From Rhizophagus clarus (taxonomy: Eukaryota > Glomeromycota > Glomeromycetes > Glomerales > Glomeraceae): 64,000 nucleotides of DNA. The DNA is taken from contig BLAL01000285.1 in assembly GCA_015698045.1 (NCBI GenBank), positions 1,674,001 to 1,738,000 of the forward strand, given 5' to 3'. This document shows positions 33,469 to 46,000 of the stretch, piece by piece; position 1 is the stretch's first letter; each line of letters begins with the position of its first letter. The notes beneath the pieces were generated by a model. It saw nothing but the letters and a program-made list of their open reading frames with translations. It did not search any database and was not told the DNA's origin. Position numbers and translations under genes: made by a program.

Positions 33469-34908
33469 TTAATTAGAACTAGCTATACTAGCTGAGTTTG
33501 GGAAAGAAGAAGAAGAAGTAAGCGATCCAATGAAATCACTGATAGAGTTGGCGAGCATATCCAACTTGTTTTCTATAGTCGAATGCTTTGCGTTAATAGC
33601 TTGAATTTCATCACGAGTTTGTGTGGGGGAAGGGATCTTGTTAAGGACAGAAAAAGAGGAGGAGCTAGTAGGGATAGCAACAGTTGAGGATGTGGAGATG
33701 GGGGTTCTGATGGGATAAAACTGGGTAACAAAGGGTTAAGAGAGATTTATGTACGTTTGGAGCAGTAGGTTGAGAAGACTTCACCTGCATAACAATAGGA
33801 GAGGTGTTAGCCAGCAGGTCTATTAGCATATCTGAAGCCTGATTATTAGCTAGTATGATAGGCGGGGATAGTAGACTGAAGTATTGTTCAATACAAGTCA
33901 TACGTCTGTTGTTGAGCTCTAGGGCAGTGATACAATCACGGACTTCAGCCATATCCTGTTAAAGAGCTTTCAATAAGGATAAAATATTAGTAGCCTCATG
34001 AGAAAACATAGTAAGAGGTTGATTGCGCGATGAGGTAGGAGGAGGAGTACGCAAAACTGTAGAAAATGAAACGGAACAGTCACATTGATCGCTGAATTTA
34101 GAGCGATCATGGTAGTGATCATTCATATTGGGAGTGTTAGCCAAGGTTTGTTATGAGTGGGAGGGTCAAGAGTTTGCTGGACCTTTCGAACGTGAACGTA
34201 AATAAGAGTCTGAGCGTGAACATGCTTGAGATCGAGCAGGTTGGTTGATATTGAATCATTCTTTAAGTATAGCTACCGGGTTCCTATCTCTAGTACGGTC
34301 CCTTTGTTGGCGGCTTGGGCACTAATTGGGAGCAAATCCTAATTTACCACATCTGTGGCAAAGTTTATTAGTATTGTTTGGAAGATTCCATTGTAATGTA
34401 TGACCTCAGAAGCTGATAATCTGCTCCATGGTGGCATCCATAGTCTCTTGAAAATTGAACATGACGTAAGCCCATCTCTTGGGTTTATAAGAGTTTAAGG
34501 AAAGAGAGACATTGATAGCCTTAGCATCATGATCTCTAGTGAGGGGGGCTAGGTCGATATCCTTGGTGTTAGGAGGTAATTGTGTAAGCATAGCAACGAA
34601 TTCTCAGCGAGAAGATTTCTGATCGACCGTATAGTGACATAGAGTCACCCGGAAGCAAGTGGAGAAGCAATAAATGGCCCATTGGGTATCAAAACAAGCA
34701 ATGGAATGGGCAGAATCGTATACAATTCTGGCTTGTTGAATCTTGGCATTTTTCCTGGAGTAAACGCGACAGGATGTAATATTGCCAAATTTTTTAAAGT
34801 AAGACATGGCATTATCTTTGGTTAAGAAGAAGGGAATATCTGTAACTTGAATGGCTCAGAGATCTTTATCACTTCGGAGCTGCTTGGGATCGTATGCATA
34901 GAATACAA
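33469..34908 (-). pseudogene. LINE copy C, piece 2: ORF1 C-terminal part
   Basis: Matches copy A ORF1 from YFKKFGNITSCRVYSRKNAK (about 34800, an RRM-like fold element) through RWAYVMFNFQETMDATMEQI (about 34450) and the zinc-knuckle region near 34350 to the TAA at 33469-33471. Stops and frame breaks are frequent. The sequence is cut at 34908 within the ORF1 codons PDLVF and resumes at 48848. Confidence 0.85.
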
Positions 34909-34924
34909 CTATCAGGAAATTTTA

Positions 34925-35330
34925 TAGTGCGAAAAGTTGCGCAAGATTACGCATTGTAATATTTCGTAAGTTTCTAGACCCGCCGCAAGTTTGCGGAAGA
35001 GTAATATTTCGTAACTTTTTAAAATATTTCGAAATATTATGATATGCAAAGTTTCGTAATTTTACGGTTCGTAATATTCTGTAATTTTACGCATTCGCAA
35101 TATTTCATAATTTTACATAATATTTCGTAAGTTTCCAGACCCGCCGCAAGTTTGCGTAAGCGTAATATTTTGTAACTTTTTAAAATATTTCGAAATATTA
35201 CGATATACGTAATTTTACGGTTCGTAATATTGTGTAATTTTATTGCGTAATATTTCGCAACTTTTTAAAATATTTTGACGATTCGTAATTTTACATAAAT
35301 ATTTTGTAATGTTTCAAAATTCATTTTTGT
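34925..35330. repeat. Left subterminal repeats of the CATCAGG/Myb element
   Basis: Two copies of a unit of about 170-190 bp, each with CGTAAGTTTCYAGACCCGCC, TTTTTAAAATATTTCGAAAT and TAATTTTACGGTTCGTAATA. The CGTAATATT theme recurs at the right end (48370-48830) in opposite orientation. Confidence 0.8.
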
Positions 35331-35599
35331 ACTATAAGTTTATATAATGTATATTTTATTAGATATAATATGAATTAAATTATAAAAAATTACAAGTATT
35401 TATTACTATATACAGAATATATAAAAGTAAAAAAAGAAAGAGTAACGATACAATTAGATGTAAAAAGAAGAGAAACAGCTATAGTAACGTTGGTATTAGA
35501 TATAAAGATAAAAGAAATATTGTTAGTATTGTTAGTGTTGTTAATATTAGAGTAAAAAGAGTTAAAGAAACAGTAGAAACATGGATATTATCGTTAGTA
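35331..35599. other. AT-rich interior without features
   Basis: Low-complexity AT sequence leading into the 232-bp tandem repeats. Nothing coding is seen. Confidence 0.4.
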
Positions 35600-36205
35600 T
35601 TAAAGTACAAGTAAAAGAAAAAAAGGAAACGTAGATAGTATTGTTAGTATTACGATATAAAGTAACAATTAGGGTAAAAAACGCGTTAGTATTAAAACAA
35701 TTAGTATTGATAAACAAATATTTCTATACCTGCAAAGAATAAACTAAAAATAAAAGAAAGAGGAAAAATAAACATGTTGTTGGTATTAAGTAAAAGGAGT
35801 AAAAAAAACATAATTAGTATTGTTAGTATCGTTAGTATTGAAGTAAAAGTAAAAAGGAATAAAGGAAATATGGATATTATTGTTAGTATTATGACACAAA
35901 GTAACAGAGGTAAAAAGAAAACGAAAATAATTAGTATTAATAAACAAATATTTCTATACCTGCAAAGAATAAACTAAAAAGGGGAGACAAAATAAAAAAT
36001 AAACATGTTGTTAGTATTAAGTAAAAGGAGTAAAAAAAACATAATTAGTATTATTAGTATCGATCGTTAGTATTAAAGTACAAGTAAAAAGAAATAAAGG
36101 AAACATGTATATTATTGTCAGTATTATGATACAAAGTAAAAAAGAAGTAAAAAATAATGAAATAATTATTATTAATAAACAAATATTTATATACCTGCAA
36201 AGCAA
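35600..36205. repeat. About 232-bp tandem repeat, nearly three copies
   Basis: The segment AAACAAATATTTCTATACCT with GCAAAGAATAAACTAAAAA recurs at about 35713, 35943 and 36178, with GTTAGTATTRAAGTA-rich sequence between. It has no extended frame. It lies inside the Myb-carrying element and upstream of its gene. Confidence 0.75.
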
Positions 36206-37010
36206 TAAATTATGAAATATATGTAAATATTCTGTATATAATTAAAAAATATTGAACAAAAGGATAAAGAAATAATAAAAAGAAGAGAAAAATATTGAAC
36301 AAAAAAATAAAGAAATAAAGAGACAAAAAATAAATAGAAATCACATGCAAGGATCAGCCTAATTTTGATTGGCCAGAAAATACGATACTGTATGCACAAT
36401 CATATCATGCAGATTAATTATCAACAACGCGGGCGTGACATAAATAAATCGTGACTGAAACTTGTGTTCAATTTGTGTTCAATTTGTGTTGATAATTCTG
36501 GTAAAAAATTATTAATTTTGGCCAAATTTCGTTAAATTTGTTAAATTTGTGTTGAATTTGTGTTGCGTAATTTTTTATTTATCACAAGGGGATGATATTT
36601 AGTAATTGCATGTACGATGTACAAGATTTTTTTTATGATTTTTTTAAGAAATGTACGCAAAATATTTAATCAGAATATAATTATTTTTAATTAAATTGAT
36701 TAAAAAAATTAATTTTTTTAAGAAATGTATGCGAAATATTTAAAATTCAATAGAATGTGCTAATAATAAATTGTTTTATTTTTAAATATGATATATTGAT
36801 ATTTATATTTAAAACAATTAAACATGTACATGATTTAATTAATATGTTTAATGATGAAAAGTGTAATAAATTAAATTTTAATTGAAACGAGAAATAAAAT
36901 CAAACCAAAGAGGTATTGTTCAAATTTTATTTAAAGTGACATTTTACGACTTTCTTTCAAATTTTTACTCATCCCAAAATCAAATTATAAAAATCAAATC
37001 TAAACTAATA
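36206..37010. other. Non-coding stretch before the Myb/SANT-like gene
   Basis: AT-rich, with short repeats of ATTTGTGTTGAATTTGTG near 36470-36560. It likely holds the promoter of the gene starting at 37011. No certain element. Confidence 0.35.
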
Positions 37011-40000
37011 ATGCCTCACCACACACGTTCACGTCGTTCCCACTATAACGTTCATTGGAACTGGGCTATGATGGATGAACTTGTTGACATACGCCGAGAC
37101 AGAAACTGCGCCTACCACAATATTAATGGTAGAAGCCGCTATGATTTTTGGGACTCTGTTGCCAATAGGTTCATATGACTAATATCTATAATTTCTTTAA
37201 GAAAGAATTTAAATTCAAGGCAAACGCGGCATAGTAGCCTTTATCTTTATTAATTATTATTAAACCGAACAATTTACAAAAATATAAAAAGAAACAAATT
37301 AAAATAAAACTAACTAAAAATAAAGCTATATAGTCTTCTAAGTAAAAATAAAGTAATAAAAATTAATCTAAAAGAATAATCGCATTACACTAAATTTCCC
37401 TAGATCTTCCCCCTTGATATATTCCAACCAAAGTAGAAGCAACTATGCTAACATAATAACGGATAACACGCCCACTATAAAAATTGACATCCCATCCTGC
37501 AAAAGCTGTTATTAAGTAGCACCGTTAGACGACCCATAAAACCCGATAAATGTTTGTACCATGGCAAACCTTGAATCATCGAGTTCCTAATCCAATCAAC
37601 TTCGGAGTCACGTGAAGTCACGAGATGGATCAGAGGAGGTAAAGAAGAGTAAGGCACATACAAAGTGGCAGGCAAAGTAAATGGCCGAGGAGTAGTTTTC
37701 AATTTAAAGGTAATGTTCATCACGTCTTCCCATTTACTCTTGTCATAAGTACGCGGATTCCAGATGCGTGTCCTAAGCTTCTGAATGAAATTATTATGTA
37801 TCGCAGCTACGACCTTCATAGCAGACTGTCTGGGAATAGATAATTTGACAAATAAGTCAATAAACATGGCAGGTAAACAACTCCGGATGAGCGCGTAAGA
37901 GGACCAGTTGGAGGAAGAAATGGTTCAACAAGAAAGAGAAGAGAGTTTCCTAAGCAAGGGTGTAGGATCCTGATCAGCCAAATCACCGGCTTCACGAAGC
38001 TTAGAGAATAAATGATTTTGATAGGATTGCAGTATTTGATGCATGACAGAGCGTCGTTTAGAACAGAGGATCAAGTGTATCAAGTCCTCCATGTGATCAC
38101 GGCACGAACGGCACGTGAGAAGGTCGATATAGAGATCGGAGCGGGTGACTTTTAACTTTTCCAGGAGAGGCAAATCATCGAGGAAAAGTTTGAACTTAAA
38201 AGTGTAATGGCGTGCAGCGTGAGAAGCCTGGAAAGAAGCATCATGAGCTGGGGTGAAATTAAGAGTAAACCAGGTAAGTTCCCAGTCCACTACATAGTCG
38301 TCTTTGTCATACAGGTAATATACAAATTGAAAACGCTTGAGAGATAAAAGGTCCTTCAAAAAGGTGGCCTGGAAATGGAGCTTGAAGAGCTGCCTGGGAT
38401 TGGACTCGCAAACCACATTGTCATACACCAGGCGGACGGGATGCGAAGAAGTGTAAGCGTCCACGGGCAAAAGAGGAGCCATATCAGAGTGATGAGCAAA
38501 ATTCACAAGAGAATCAGCAAATTCGTTCCAGTAGTTGCCATCATGACCTTTGACCTTGACAGGAGAGACCACGAGACTTTTGGTATGGATGAAGCGTTCA
38601 ATAGAAGCCCACAGCTCGAAGTTGGTAGTTTTGTAAAACAGACGACTATTAGAATAGGAAGAAGTTGCACACAGTCGCAAACCATCAATGGCAGCTTGGG
38701 AGTCCGTGTAAATGGTAACAATAGAGTCAGCTGGAGTAATGCTCAAAGCAGCGTAAATTGCAACAGCTTCAGCTCTGGTAGAGGAGGGCCAGTTTCGTAT
38801 TGTGCCATGCGTATATGCAGCCACAGAGTTAAGATATCCAGCATCAGGAATTAGCTGGACCCAAGACCAACCTATCGAGACTTCAGGTGTTCCAAGGTTA
38901 ATCAAGGAACCATCAGTATAATAACGGTAGTGAGATCCTGACGGGAGGGAAACCGGTGAGGAAAGTGAAAATTGATCATCCACAGGAGGAGCCACAGTAG
39001 GATCATCCGCAACTACAGAGGAAGAAGAAGAAAAATCTGGCGAAAGATCAAGGCGCCGATAATAAGGAGTTACAATAATACTAAGATCGGCCCAAGTAAA
39101 GGGAGAAAGAACATCTGAAGTGGATTGACGAATACGAGCACAATTTGTAGGCAAAATCATAGATCGCAACAAAGAAATTTTGAAGGTGCAGCGAGACTGG
39201 ACGGCAGTATATTTATGAGCCGAGGGGAACGGAACATGCGCGGCACAGCCTGGACATGAACGAAGGCGAATAACATCACCGGGAGAAGAGAGACAGTCAG
39301 ATATCCAATGAACGATCACACAGGTATCTTTCTTGGGTTGTACGCTCAGCTGTTTGCCGAAGAGAGGAGCACCATTGCCATCAAGCGTGACGAGCCAATG
39401 CCGATTCTTTTGCATTGTAGTAGCACCAGGAAGTAGGACAATAGAAGAGTTAATAGAAGGAGGGTGTACATACTGATCAGACAACTGATCATGAGAGCCG
39501 GGAAGAGTCGTATGGGTCTTGATGTCCAAATACCATTTATGAGGGAGGAAACGGCCACGCTTATCCTCGAGTTGGGCAATATAAGCAGTCCAATAAGCTG
39601 TCCAGGAAACGAGATGAGAGCCAGAAGGCGCAATTAATTGCGATAAATAATAAAGGTGACGTTTCTGAAGGACCTTGAGGCTAGTTTTGAAAACATGCGG
39701 GCTCATACACGAGTATAAAGGGGTATGGCCAGGAAGAGTAAGGTCCGATAATGTTGAAGAGGAATGAGCATGTTGCAAGCGGAAGGGGGTAAAGACCATA
39801 GAAGCAATAGTGCACGCGATATAATCACACTTAAAAATATTCATGTTGGACCATAAGGACCAATCATCTACCATCAAAGGAGAAATGGGGATCAAAAACC
39901 TAAATTGTATCAGCTTTAATCTATAAATAAATAAACGCCGAATAAAAGGTGTAGAAGAATTAGCCATCAAAAACAAATTATTAACATGACATTGTATCAG

Positions 40001-43000
40001 ATGAGAAGATAAATTAATCAGTCCCAAAGCTTGGGAAAGATAAAGTATAGGGTTGGGGAGAGAACGGGAAAAATTAGCCTTATGTTTGACGAGTGAATGT
40101 ATGGATCGTGTGGCAGCATAACAATCCGATGCTGAAAGGTGGGTAACTTGCATACGGTACTCGAGTTTAGGAATGAGCACCGAGTTATAAAGGTAAACCA
40201 CTTGTTTAGCAGAGAGCTTGACCGGGCGAAGAGTGGCGGCAAAGGAATTACATTCACTGGCGATTTGTTTTTTAACAAAATCGCGAGAGCCTTTGATATT
40301 AAACCATACCCCTAAAAAACGAAAGGAAGAAGTAATAGAAAGAGGAGTAACAGAAATAGAAGGAATATCGTTCAGAGACGATATGGATAAGTGAAATTCC
40401 ACAGGGAGAATAACAGATGTAGTAGTTAACGGCAATGAATTTGATATCAGAACGTATTTCTGATGGTTAGCAGAAGTATTATTCAACGAGTAAAATTCTT
40501 CTGTAATTGATAACATATGCTCCAGTTCAGCCTTCGATGAAGAAATAAGAATAGAATCATCCATAAAGACCAGATTATTAATAGAGATATTAGGGATAAA
40601 GGCCGTATCATCAGAAACTAATGACGGAGACCGTAAGATGTAAGGATCCAGCATCTCATTTTTCAAAACAGTCAGAAGAGGATCGATGTAGATAACCCAT
40701 AGGAGTGGGGAAATCACTTTGCCTTGGTCTATGCCGATGCGAACTCGGTAGGAGGAAGTCTCACCATGAGCAGCAAACACCCGATTTGAATGGTTCATAA
40801 ACAGAGATAGTATAAGCGTGATGGCAGTCGCAGGTAGACGAATACGTTCTAAAGCGAATTTTAACATAGTAAGGTTGACAGAGTCAAATGCTTTGGAGAT
40901 GTCTTGCGATAAAATCCAGAGAGGAGAATTGGTGTGATTGGTATCATGAATGATGGACTCAAGAGTGATGATAGGATCACGGCAGGTACCTCCTGGTAGC
41001 CCCGCAAAATTGCCACCTTTAAGAACATTGTGAGCAGCTAGAATGGTAGACAAGCGGTTGTAAAAAAGCTTAACAAAAGATTTCCGGATAACTTCCAGAA
41101 GGGTGATGGGACGGGTATTTTTCAATTGACATCGCCATTCGTGCGGCTTGGGGATAGGAAAAACCATAGCTTGCCGCCAAAGATCAGGAATGTTTGCAGA
41201 AGCAAAACATTTGCGGATCAGGATTAAAAGTAAAGAATTGGCAATAGGTCCCAAATGTTTGAGCATTTCATAGGTAATCATGGAAGGGCCGGGAGCTTTG
41301 CCATTAGGCATAGAAGAAACCGTAGAGAGCCATTCCTCTAAGGAAGGGGGAGACAATAGAGAACTATAGATATCAGGAGAAACTGAGTCCATGGGTGAAT
41401 ATTCAGAGCGCCATCGATCAGGTAAGGCTGATATAGACGAGGGCGGAGAGGATTTGATAGGAACTGCATTTTGGAAGTAATTAACCACAGCATCAGAAAT
41501 ATCTTTTGGATCCGTCAGCAACTGAGGGGTGGTAGGATGATCAATAAAGACATGATCTAACATGATGCGATGACGTGAGCGAGAGAGCGCCGAGTTAATA
41601 AATGAAGAGATGTCAGTATCAAAATTCTGGTCACGAGATGCAAGGTGAGCCTTGATAGAAGAATCCTGAAACTCTTTTTCTTTCAAAAGATGTAAGCCCC
41701 TTAAAGATTTAGAAGCATGTGAAAGAGTACGGAATAAAGAATTAAAATTATCCGACCGACAAGTAAGTAAAGTGAAAGGTAGAACAGGGTCGGAGGAAAA
41801 AACGGATTTATACAAATTAAATATATTATTTAATCTAGTCAAATAGCCAGACCATTTACAGTCATGGGAGGAAGAAAGGGTATGCGGGTATTTACGTAAT
41901 AATCTAATAGAGTGAAGAACTCAATTGAAGAAGCGGTAATGCTGTAGCAGGGTTTCTAAATCTTTAGGGAGTTTAGGGGTATGGTCATTACCAACAGTAC
42001 GTGCGGGTAGGATAGCATTAGCGCCAGCGATAATGTTAGTGTGTAAATATTCACACATACGATTAACGTGCCAAGAGGTAAAGACAACAGGAGAAATGTT
42101 ACATAGATTGTCAACATGAGCAGAGAAGTCATCCCATTGCGAGGGGGTAACCGAATCAAAAGAAAAGATACGACGAGAACGTCGTTGAAGCTGCCGAGCA
42201 CGTGCGGGCTTGAAAGAAGAAGATAAAAAGGAAAAATCGTAATAGGTAATAACAGGATTATGATCAGAAAAACTAAGATCACACACGTCAAAAATGACAG
42301 AGGTGAGTATAAATCGTTTAAGAAGAGGACAAGACCAAACATAATCAATACGAGAGACAACATCCGCACGATGATAGGTACCCAAAGAGGTAGAGGAAAA
42401 ATTAATAGGAGTAAATCAACATATCCATTCGTTAAAAGAAAATTAAAAAGGCGATGGATACGTTTAGAAGCGATTTGAGGTTGATTAAAAAATAGAGGGT
42501 AGAATTGATCTAGGTGCATATTAAAATCACCACAGACTGCGTGATGAAAACCTAATCGTTTGGCGTCTGACAAGGCGAAAATAAGGAGGTCAATAGTTTC
42601 ATCGCGCAAGGATTGATCAGAAGTGGGAGGGATATAAACAACAAAAATTCGAAGCTTAACGTTGCCTTTGAAGTAGAGGTCAACAGAAAGCAATCGTGAT
42701 GAAAGTGAGGTATAAGTGTGAATATGAGAAGCCAAAGAATTTTTAATAAAGAGGGAAACACCCCCAGAAGAACGAACATGTTGGGAGGTATCCAACACAG
42801 AAGAAAAAACAGTATAGTTAGAAAGTCGTTTAGACAAATAATGCACTTGTTTAGGATGTAGATGAGTGTCAACGACACCACCAAAGGAGATGTGTTTAAG
42901 GGAAAAGAAATCATTTAAAAGCTCGATCTTATTCTGTGAAAACATCTCAAGACCGTTAATGTCAAGAGAGGAAATATTAAAGGAATTGCAGGGGGAGAGC

Positions 43001-46000
43001 GAAGGAGAAGTAGAAGAAAATAAAGAATCTTGTAAGGTAAGGTTATCTATGTCTATGGGGTTGGGGGGATTGCGAACAAAGGAATCGTAATCAAAATTAT
43101 TGTCCGTCATTATAGCACTATGATAAAATCAGACGGGGAAAGTATAAGGAGAAGGATAATTAATTAGAACCAGCTGTGTTAGCTAAGTCCGAGGAAAATG
43201 AAGAAGAGGCAATAGATCCAATAAAACCGCTAATAGAGTTGGCAAGCATATCCAATTTATTTTCAATGGCCGAGTGCTTTGCATTAATGGCTTGAATTTC
43301 GTCGTGAGTTTGGGTGGAAGAGGGAGCAATGTGAGAAGTAGAAGATAATGAGGAAATATCAGGGATAGCAACAGAAGCGGAGATGGGAGCTCTAACTGGT
43401 CGTGAAGGAATGAAACCAGGAGATAAGGGGTTGAGAGTCGTTTGTACGGGCGAAGCAGCTGGTCGAGAGGGTACCTGCTTGACAGTAGAATCAGGTATAG
43501 CCGGTGCATCTACGAGCATATCTGAAGTCTGATTGGTGGCTGGGATGTCAGGCGGGGGCAGCAAGCCGAGGTGCTGCTCAATACAAGTCATACATCTATC
43601 ATTGAGTTCTAAGGCAGTGATACGGTCACGGACGTCAGCCATATCTTGTTGAAGAGATTTCAACAAGGATAAAATATTAGCAGCCTCGTGAGGAGACATA
43701 GTAGTAGCTTGATCGGGTGGCGAAAGAGGAGGAGGAGAACGTAAGACCGTAGAAAAAGATACTGAACGGTCACGTTTATCATTGGATTTAGAGTGATCCC
43801 GGCTAGAATTGTTATTAAGACGGGTGTTGGCCAAGGGTTTATGTGGCTGGAAGGATTGCGAATTGCCAGGACCTTTTGAGCGTGAGCGTGAATGAGAGCC
43901 AGAGCGTGAATGCTCTTTAGGTCGGGCAGGTTGATTGATATTGAAGCGTTCTTTGAGTGCAGCCACCGGGTTCCTTCCCCTAGTACGACCTCTATCTTGG
44001 CGGCTTGGGCACTGACTGGGGGCACAGCCTAATTTGCCACATCTGTGGCAAAGTTTATTAGTATTATCTGGGAGGTTTCATTGCAATGTATGGCCTCGGA
44101 AACTAATGATCTGTTCCATAGCAGTATCCATGGTTTCTTGGGAATTGAACGTAACATAAGCCCATCGCTTGGGTTTGCAGGAGTTTAGGGAGAGGAGAAC
44201 ATTGACGGCTTTAGCACCAAGATCTCTAGTGAGGGGAGCCAGGTCGATGTCTTTGGTGTTAGGAGGTAATTGTGTGAGCATAGCAACGAAGGCTCTGCGT
44301 GAGGATTTTTGATCAACTGTGTAATGATACGGGGTCACCCTAAGGCAGGTGGAGAAGCAGTAAACGGCCCATTGGGTGTCAAAGCGAGTAATAGAGAGGG
44401 CAAAATCGTAAACAATTCTGGCTTGTTGTACTTTGGCATTTTTCCTGGAGTAAACTCGACAGGATTGAATGTTACCAAATTTCTTGAAATAAGACATGAT
44501 ATTGTTTTTGGTTAAGAAGAAAGGGATATCAGTAACTTGGATGGCTCGGAGATCCTCATCACTCCAGAGCTGCTTAGGATCGTGGGCATGAAATACAAGG
44601 TCTGGGAACTGTTGATGAGCAGCACCAACACATGCGTCACGGGCCTCCTTAGATTGGAAATGAATAACGAGACGTTTGGCATCACCAAAACCAGTCATTC
44701 GAGCTCTACCAGTGTACGATTCGTACATTTCTAAAAAGGTATTGTTGACGGCTTCAATCAGAGCCTTATTTGTAGCGAAGTTTTTTAAAGTTTCAGGGGC
44801 AGAGTTGGGGGCAGCCGCAGCTTGAAAATCATTTCTGTCGATGGAGAAGGTTGGTGATTGAACAAGGAATTGATCAACCGGGGGATCATCATCAGTAGCC
44901 TTATCAGGCGACGCGTTAGAGGGGAATGCAGGAGTCGTTGTTCTAGCATGCATGGACGCGTTGAGACCATCAGACGCGTTATCTTTAGGCGCAGAAAGAG
45001 CCGCAGCCATATTCGGATGGGAGGAGAGAGAAGCTGAAGCAGTATTATTTTCTTTAGAAGGAGAAGAGGGACCTTCCACTTCAACGTCAGCCACTGGGCC
45101 GGCAACGACATCTTCATCCATAGCTTGTTCGGAGATAGTTCTAGAGCGTTTTTGCTGGACAGTGTTCTCACCGTCAGAACCAGAGTTATCAGAGTTATTA
45201 TTGTCTTTTTTCCGTTCTTGGCGGCTGGCCTTCCTACTATTAGGATTAAAGGAGCCGCGGCCTCGTCTAGCAACGTTATTAGGCATATTCGAGGACTTTT
45301 GAATAGGGAAAACTATAAGTTTTTATGAAAAAAGTGTTAGCTAAAAAATGGACAGAGTGATCAGCGGAAAAAGGTGCACAGATCGTTAGAATTCAAATTC
45401 AAGGCGAACGCGGCATAGTAGCCTTTATCTTTATTAATCATTATTAACTCGATACAATTTACATAACATAAAAAGAAACAAGAGAAAATAAAACTAACAA
45501 AAAACAAAACTATATAGTCTCCTAGGTAAAAATAAAATAATAAAATTAAACTAAAAAGAATAATCGCATTACATTAAATTTCCCTAGATCTTCCCCCTTG
45601 ATATATTCCAACCAAAGTAGAAGCAACTATGCTAACAAAATAACGGATAACACGCCCACTATAAAAATCGACATCCCATCCTGCGAAAGCTGTTATTAAG
45701 TAGCACCGTTAGACGACCCATAAAACCCGACAAATGTTTAAACCATGGCAAACCTTGAGTCATCGAGTTCTTAATCCAATCAACTTCGGAGTCACGTGAA
45801 GTCACGAGATGGGTCGGAGGAGGTAACGAGGAGAAAGGCACATATGACGTGGCAGGCAGATTAAATGGCCGAGGAGTAGTCTTCAATTTAAGGGTAATGT
45901 TCATCGCGTCTTCCCATTTACTCTTGTCATAAGTACGCGGATTCCAGATGCGTGTCCTAAGCTTCTGGATGAAATTATTATGTATCGCAGCTACGACCTT

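Larger units (their letters stand above)
37219..45394 (-). mobile_element. LINE copy A, nearly full length
   Basis: 5' leader at about 45287-45394, ORF1 at 43160-45286, ORF2 at 37475-43110, and a 3' UTR to about 37219. The 3' end lacks poly(A) and finishes with the conserved GCCGCGTTTGCCTTGAATTT. An APE endonuclease, RT, RNase H and an ORF1 with a zinc knuckle place it among the I/Tad-like non-LTR elements; the clade is inferred from domain order. It lies in the intron of the Myb/SANT-like gene, immediately 5' (in LINE sense) of nothing but host, with copy B joined directly to its own 5' end. Confidence 0.9.

Noticed and set aside
38375..38854. Plus-strand frames of 60-160 codons opposite the LINE ORFs (here and at 42260, 44952, 46559, 47156, 55600, 57907)
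   Set aside because: They mirror conserved minus-strand coding sequence in every LINE copy and break freely, so they are antisense shadows.
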